Source: Collinsella sp. | Lineage (GTDB): Bacteria; Actinomycetota; Coriobacteriia; Coriobacteriales; Coriobacteriaceae | Assembly: GCA_019425005.1 (NCBI GenBank) | Contig: JAHYYK010000014.1 | Span: 4,575 to 20,053, forward strand | Reading direction: 5' to 3' | DNA length: 15,479 bases | Shown: positions 13,815 through 15,479 of the stretch, piece by piece | How the letters are laid out: each line of letters begins with the position of its first letter | How positions within the stretch are numbered: the first letter of the stretch is position 1 | The notes under the pieces: model-generated | The model's database searches: none | Seen by the model: only the letters and a program-made list of their open reading frames with translations | Told to the model about the DNA's origin: nothing | Made by a program: the position numbers and the translations under genes

Positions 13815-14780
13815 TTACTTCAACGACGCAAGAAGATGCTCTGCGGCACCGATAAGCGGCGCGTCGCCCTCCAGAGAACCGATGAGGATCGGCGTGTCCT
13901 GAAGCGGGTCGAGCGCCTGGCTGGCATAGCCCTCGTGCACCGAGTCCTTCCACGTCTGCGAGCGCCAATCGGGACCCTGGTGAATCACACCGCCCGAAAG
14001 CACGATGACCTCCGGGTCAAGGATATTGGCGAGCGAGCCCAAGCTGGCGCCCAGCGCAAAGCCAGCGTCATGGATGACCTCGGTTGCCTTTGCGTCGCCC
14101 GCGCGGCACAGGTCGTTCACATCGCGACCGACCGAAGGACGGCTGGGGTCGACGCGGCCAAAGCGCTCATCGTACATACGACCAATGGAAGTGCCCGAAG
14201 CGACAGACTCAAGATGGCCGGAACGCCCGCAGGCGCAGGGAATGCCGGCGGCAGCCGAGCACTCGATGTGGCCCATATGGCCAGCAGCACCATGGAAGCC
14301 CTGCATTACGCGGCCGTTCTCGACATATGCGCCGCCGATGCCCGTACCGATGCCAAGACACAAGACGGAGAACTTGCCCTTGCCGACGCCCCAGTGGGCC
14401 TCGCCCAGAGCATGAGCCTGCACGTCGCCTACAACGGCAACGGGAAGACCGAGATCCTCGCGCAGACGCGGCCCCAACTGAACGCCGGACCAGCCGGGCA
14501 TGATCTCATTGGCATACGCAATGGCGCCCGTCTTGGGATCGACGACGCCTGCGGCACCGATACCGACACCGAGAACCTCGACATCGGGATTCGCCTCAAG
14601 AGCGGCCTTGATAGACGCCTCGATACGCTGGAAGACGGCCTCGCCGCCCTCTTGGGCCTCTGTGGGAACCTCGGCCTCAAAAACGGGATGGGGCACACTA
14701 CCGTCAGCCGGGTACTCCATGATGGCAGTCGCGATCTTAGTTCCGCCGATATCGACAGAACAGACGTACTTGTTCTCCAT
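13815..14780 (-). CDS. nanK: ROK-family N-acetylmannosamine kinase
   Basis: ROK-family sugar kinase, 321 aa. By context it would phosphorylate N-acetylmannosamine from the lyase to give the substrate of NanE. It shows the ATP-binding phosphate loop DIGGTKI (10-16), the catalytic aspartate D119 in VVGDVQAHALGE, the second ATP motif LGIGTGIGGAYVENG (142-156), the ROK zinc region with H171, C182, C184 and H189 in CACGRSGHLESVASG, and ILDPEVIVLSGGV near the C-terminus. The last zinc position is usually cysteine and is histidine here. An AAGGAG site sits 6 nt before the ATG. Sequence alone would not separate ManNAc kinase from glucokinase or another ROK kinase; the neighbours nanE and nanA-like make NanK the best call. 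Confidence 0.88.
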   Translation of the reverse strand: MENKYVCSVDIGGTKIATAIMEYPADGSVPHPVFEAEVPTEAQEGGEAVFQRIEASIKAALEANPDVEVLGVGIGAAGVVDPKTGAIAYANEIMPGWSGVQLGPRLREDLGLPVAVVGDVQAHALGEAHWGVGKGKFSVLCLGIGTGIGGAYVENGRVMQGFHGAAGHMGHIECSAAAGIPCACGRSGHLESVASGTSIGRMYDERFGRVDPSRPSVGRDVNDLCRAGDAKATEVIHDAGFALGASLGSLANILDPEVIVLSGGVIHQGPDWRSQTWKDSVHEGYASQALDPLQDTPILIGSLEGDAPLIGAAEHLLASLK

Positions 14781-14873
14781 GTCGCTCTCCTTCGGAGATA
14801 AAAAACAACTATAGGAAATGCGCCGTCAGGCTAGCCGTCACAGCGCAGTAAAGGTTTTCCTGGTGCCCAAGAT

Positions 14874-14930
14874 CGCCGAGAAACCGTGTGGCCATTGACC
14901 TAATAGTCATGGCCACACGGTTGAACGGCG
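14874..14930 (-). terminator. Long imperfect palindrome between nanA and nanK
   Basis: AACCGTGTGGCCAT (14882-14895) pairs perfectly with ATGGCCACACGGTT (14909-14922), a 14-bp stem. It is flanked by CGCCG/CGGCG (14874-14878 with 14926-14930) across a 3x3 internal loop and extended inward by GAC/GTC with one bulge. It starts 22 nt after the nanA stop. On the minus strand only TTTCT follows the main stem, so it is not a classical terminator; it may be an attenuator, a processing site or an mRNA stabiliser. Confidence 0.65.
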
Positions 14931-14952
14931 AGGTCGGGTGCCTGGGAAAGCT

Positions 14953-15479
14953 TTACAGGAGGCCGTTGTCCTGGAGGACCTTCCTAATAGCCTCGACGTT
15001 CTCGCCGGTCATGGCCTTCACCGGGCGCGGCATGGTCGGGCTGTCGAAGATACCCATGAGGTTCATAGCGGTCTTGAAGGCGCCGACGCCACCGGCATAG
15101 CCCTGGACGCCCGAGGTGACATCCCAGATGTGCGAAATCTCATTGAGGCGATCCTGCTCGGCCTTGACGGTAGCCCAGTCACCAGCCTGAGCGGCCTTCC
15201 ACTGACGAACGTAGCCCTCGGGCTCAACGTTGGCGAGACCCGGGACAGAGCCGTCGGCGCCACCGAGGTAAGCGCCGTCGACAACAACCTCGTGGCCGGT
15301 GAGGATGCTCATCGGATGGCCGTTCTTCTCGTTCTCCTGAACGAGGTAGCGGAACGAGATGTCATCACCCGAGGAATCCTTGACGCCAGCAAGGACGCCC
15401 TCGGCGCCGAGCTTGGCAAGGAGCTTCCAGGGGAGCTTGGTGTGAACGCAGACGGGGATGTCATAGGCAAAGATGGGCA
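14953..15479 (-). CDS. nanA: N-acetylneuraminate lyase / dihydrodipicolinate synthase family protein (N-terminus outside window)
   Basis: The C-terminal 174 or so residues of a class I aldolase of the DapA/NanA family; the start lies beyond base 15479. The family's Schiff-base lysine is recognisable in GVKDSSGDD, followed by SILTGHEVVVDGAYLGGADG and SVPGLAN, the substrate-side glycine loops of the family, and an alpha-helical C-terminal tail. N-acetylneuraminate lyase cleaves sialic acid into pyruvate and N-acetylmannosamine. The NanA call rests on the position directly upstream of nanK and nanE, since the fold is shared with dihydrodipicolinate synthase and other aldolases. The gene ends 172 bp before nanK, with a large palindrome between them. 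Confidence 0.82.
   Translation of the reverse strand, partial: PIFAYDIPVCVHTKLPWKLLAKLGAEGVLAGVKDSSGDDISFRYLVQENEKNGHPMSILTGHEVVVDGAYLGGADGSVPGLANVEPEGYVRQWKAAQAGDWATVKAEQDRLNEISHIWDVTSGVQGYAGGVGAFKTAMNLMGIFDSPTMPRPVKAMTGENVEAIRKVLQDNGLL

Overview
This window most likely comes from a Gram-positive, moderately GC-rich actinobacterium of the class Coriobacteriia, with Collinsella-like gut bacteria the best guess. The reasons are the gene order rapZ-whiA-gap-pgk-tpiA-gpmI-secG, the presence of WhiA, the arginine in the RapZ Walker A motif (typical of actinobacterial homologues), a phosphoglycerate mutase of the cofactor-independent type, and a sialic acid catabolic cluster typical of host-associated bacteria. 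The taxon is inferred from the sequence and was not tested by a search. Every gene I accept lies on the minus strand, so transcription runs from high to low coordinates.

Layout in transcription order. (1) 15479-12988 is a sialic acid module: the C-terminal part of an N-acetylneuraminate lyase-family protein (nanA-like, cut by the window edge), a ROK-family N-acetylmannosamine kinase (nanK) and N-acetylmannosamine-6-phosphate 2-epimerase (nanE). Together they would turn sialic acid into pyruvate and GlcNAc-6-phosphate. Both intergenic gaps hold large, highly structured inverted repeats. (2) 12936-11030 is the pair rapZ-whiA, preceded by a hairpin plus T-run that directly abuts the rapZ ribosome binding site. 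yvcK, often found between these genes elsewhere, is absent here. (3) 10984-6101 is lower glycolysis: gap, its own terminator, then pgk-tpiA-gpmI tightly packed (pgk and tpiA overlap by 8 bp, tpiA and gpmI are 5 nt apart) and ending at a strong terminator. An AT-rich region upstream of gap carries a perfect 14-bp palindrome. (4) 5996-5689 is secG, encoding the small SecYEG subunit, with its own terminator. (5) 5447-1 is an oligopeptide-type ABC importer, oppA-oppB-oppC-oppD-oppF. oppA encodes a probable Tat-exported lipoprotein and is separated from the permease and ATPase genes by a hairpin. oppF runs off the left edge.

The genes are mainly core metabolism and uptake. The least explained material is non-coding: a symmetric 98-nt element between nanK and nanE with a UUCG-type hairpin at its centre, a 57-nt palindrome between nanA and nanK, the rapZ leader hairpin and the gap-upstream palindrome. 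These are the best candidates for undescribed regulation. No tRNA, rRNA, CRISPR array, insertion sequence or prophage gene was seen. No gene-free stretch reaches 300 bases; the longest (oppA-secG, 294 bp) holds the oppA promoter region and the secG terminator.
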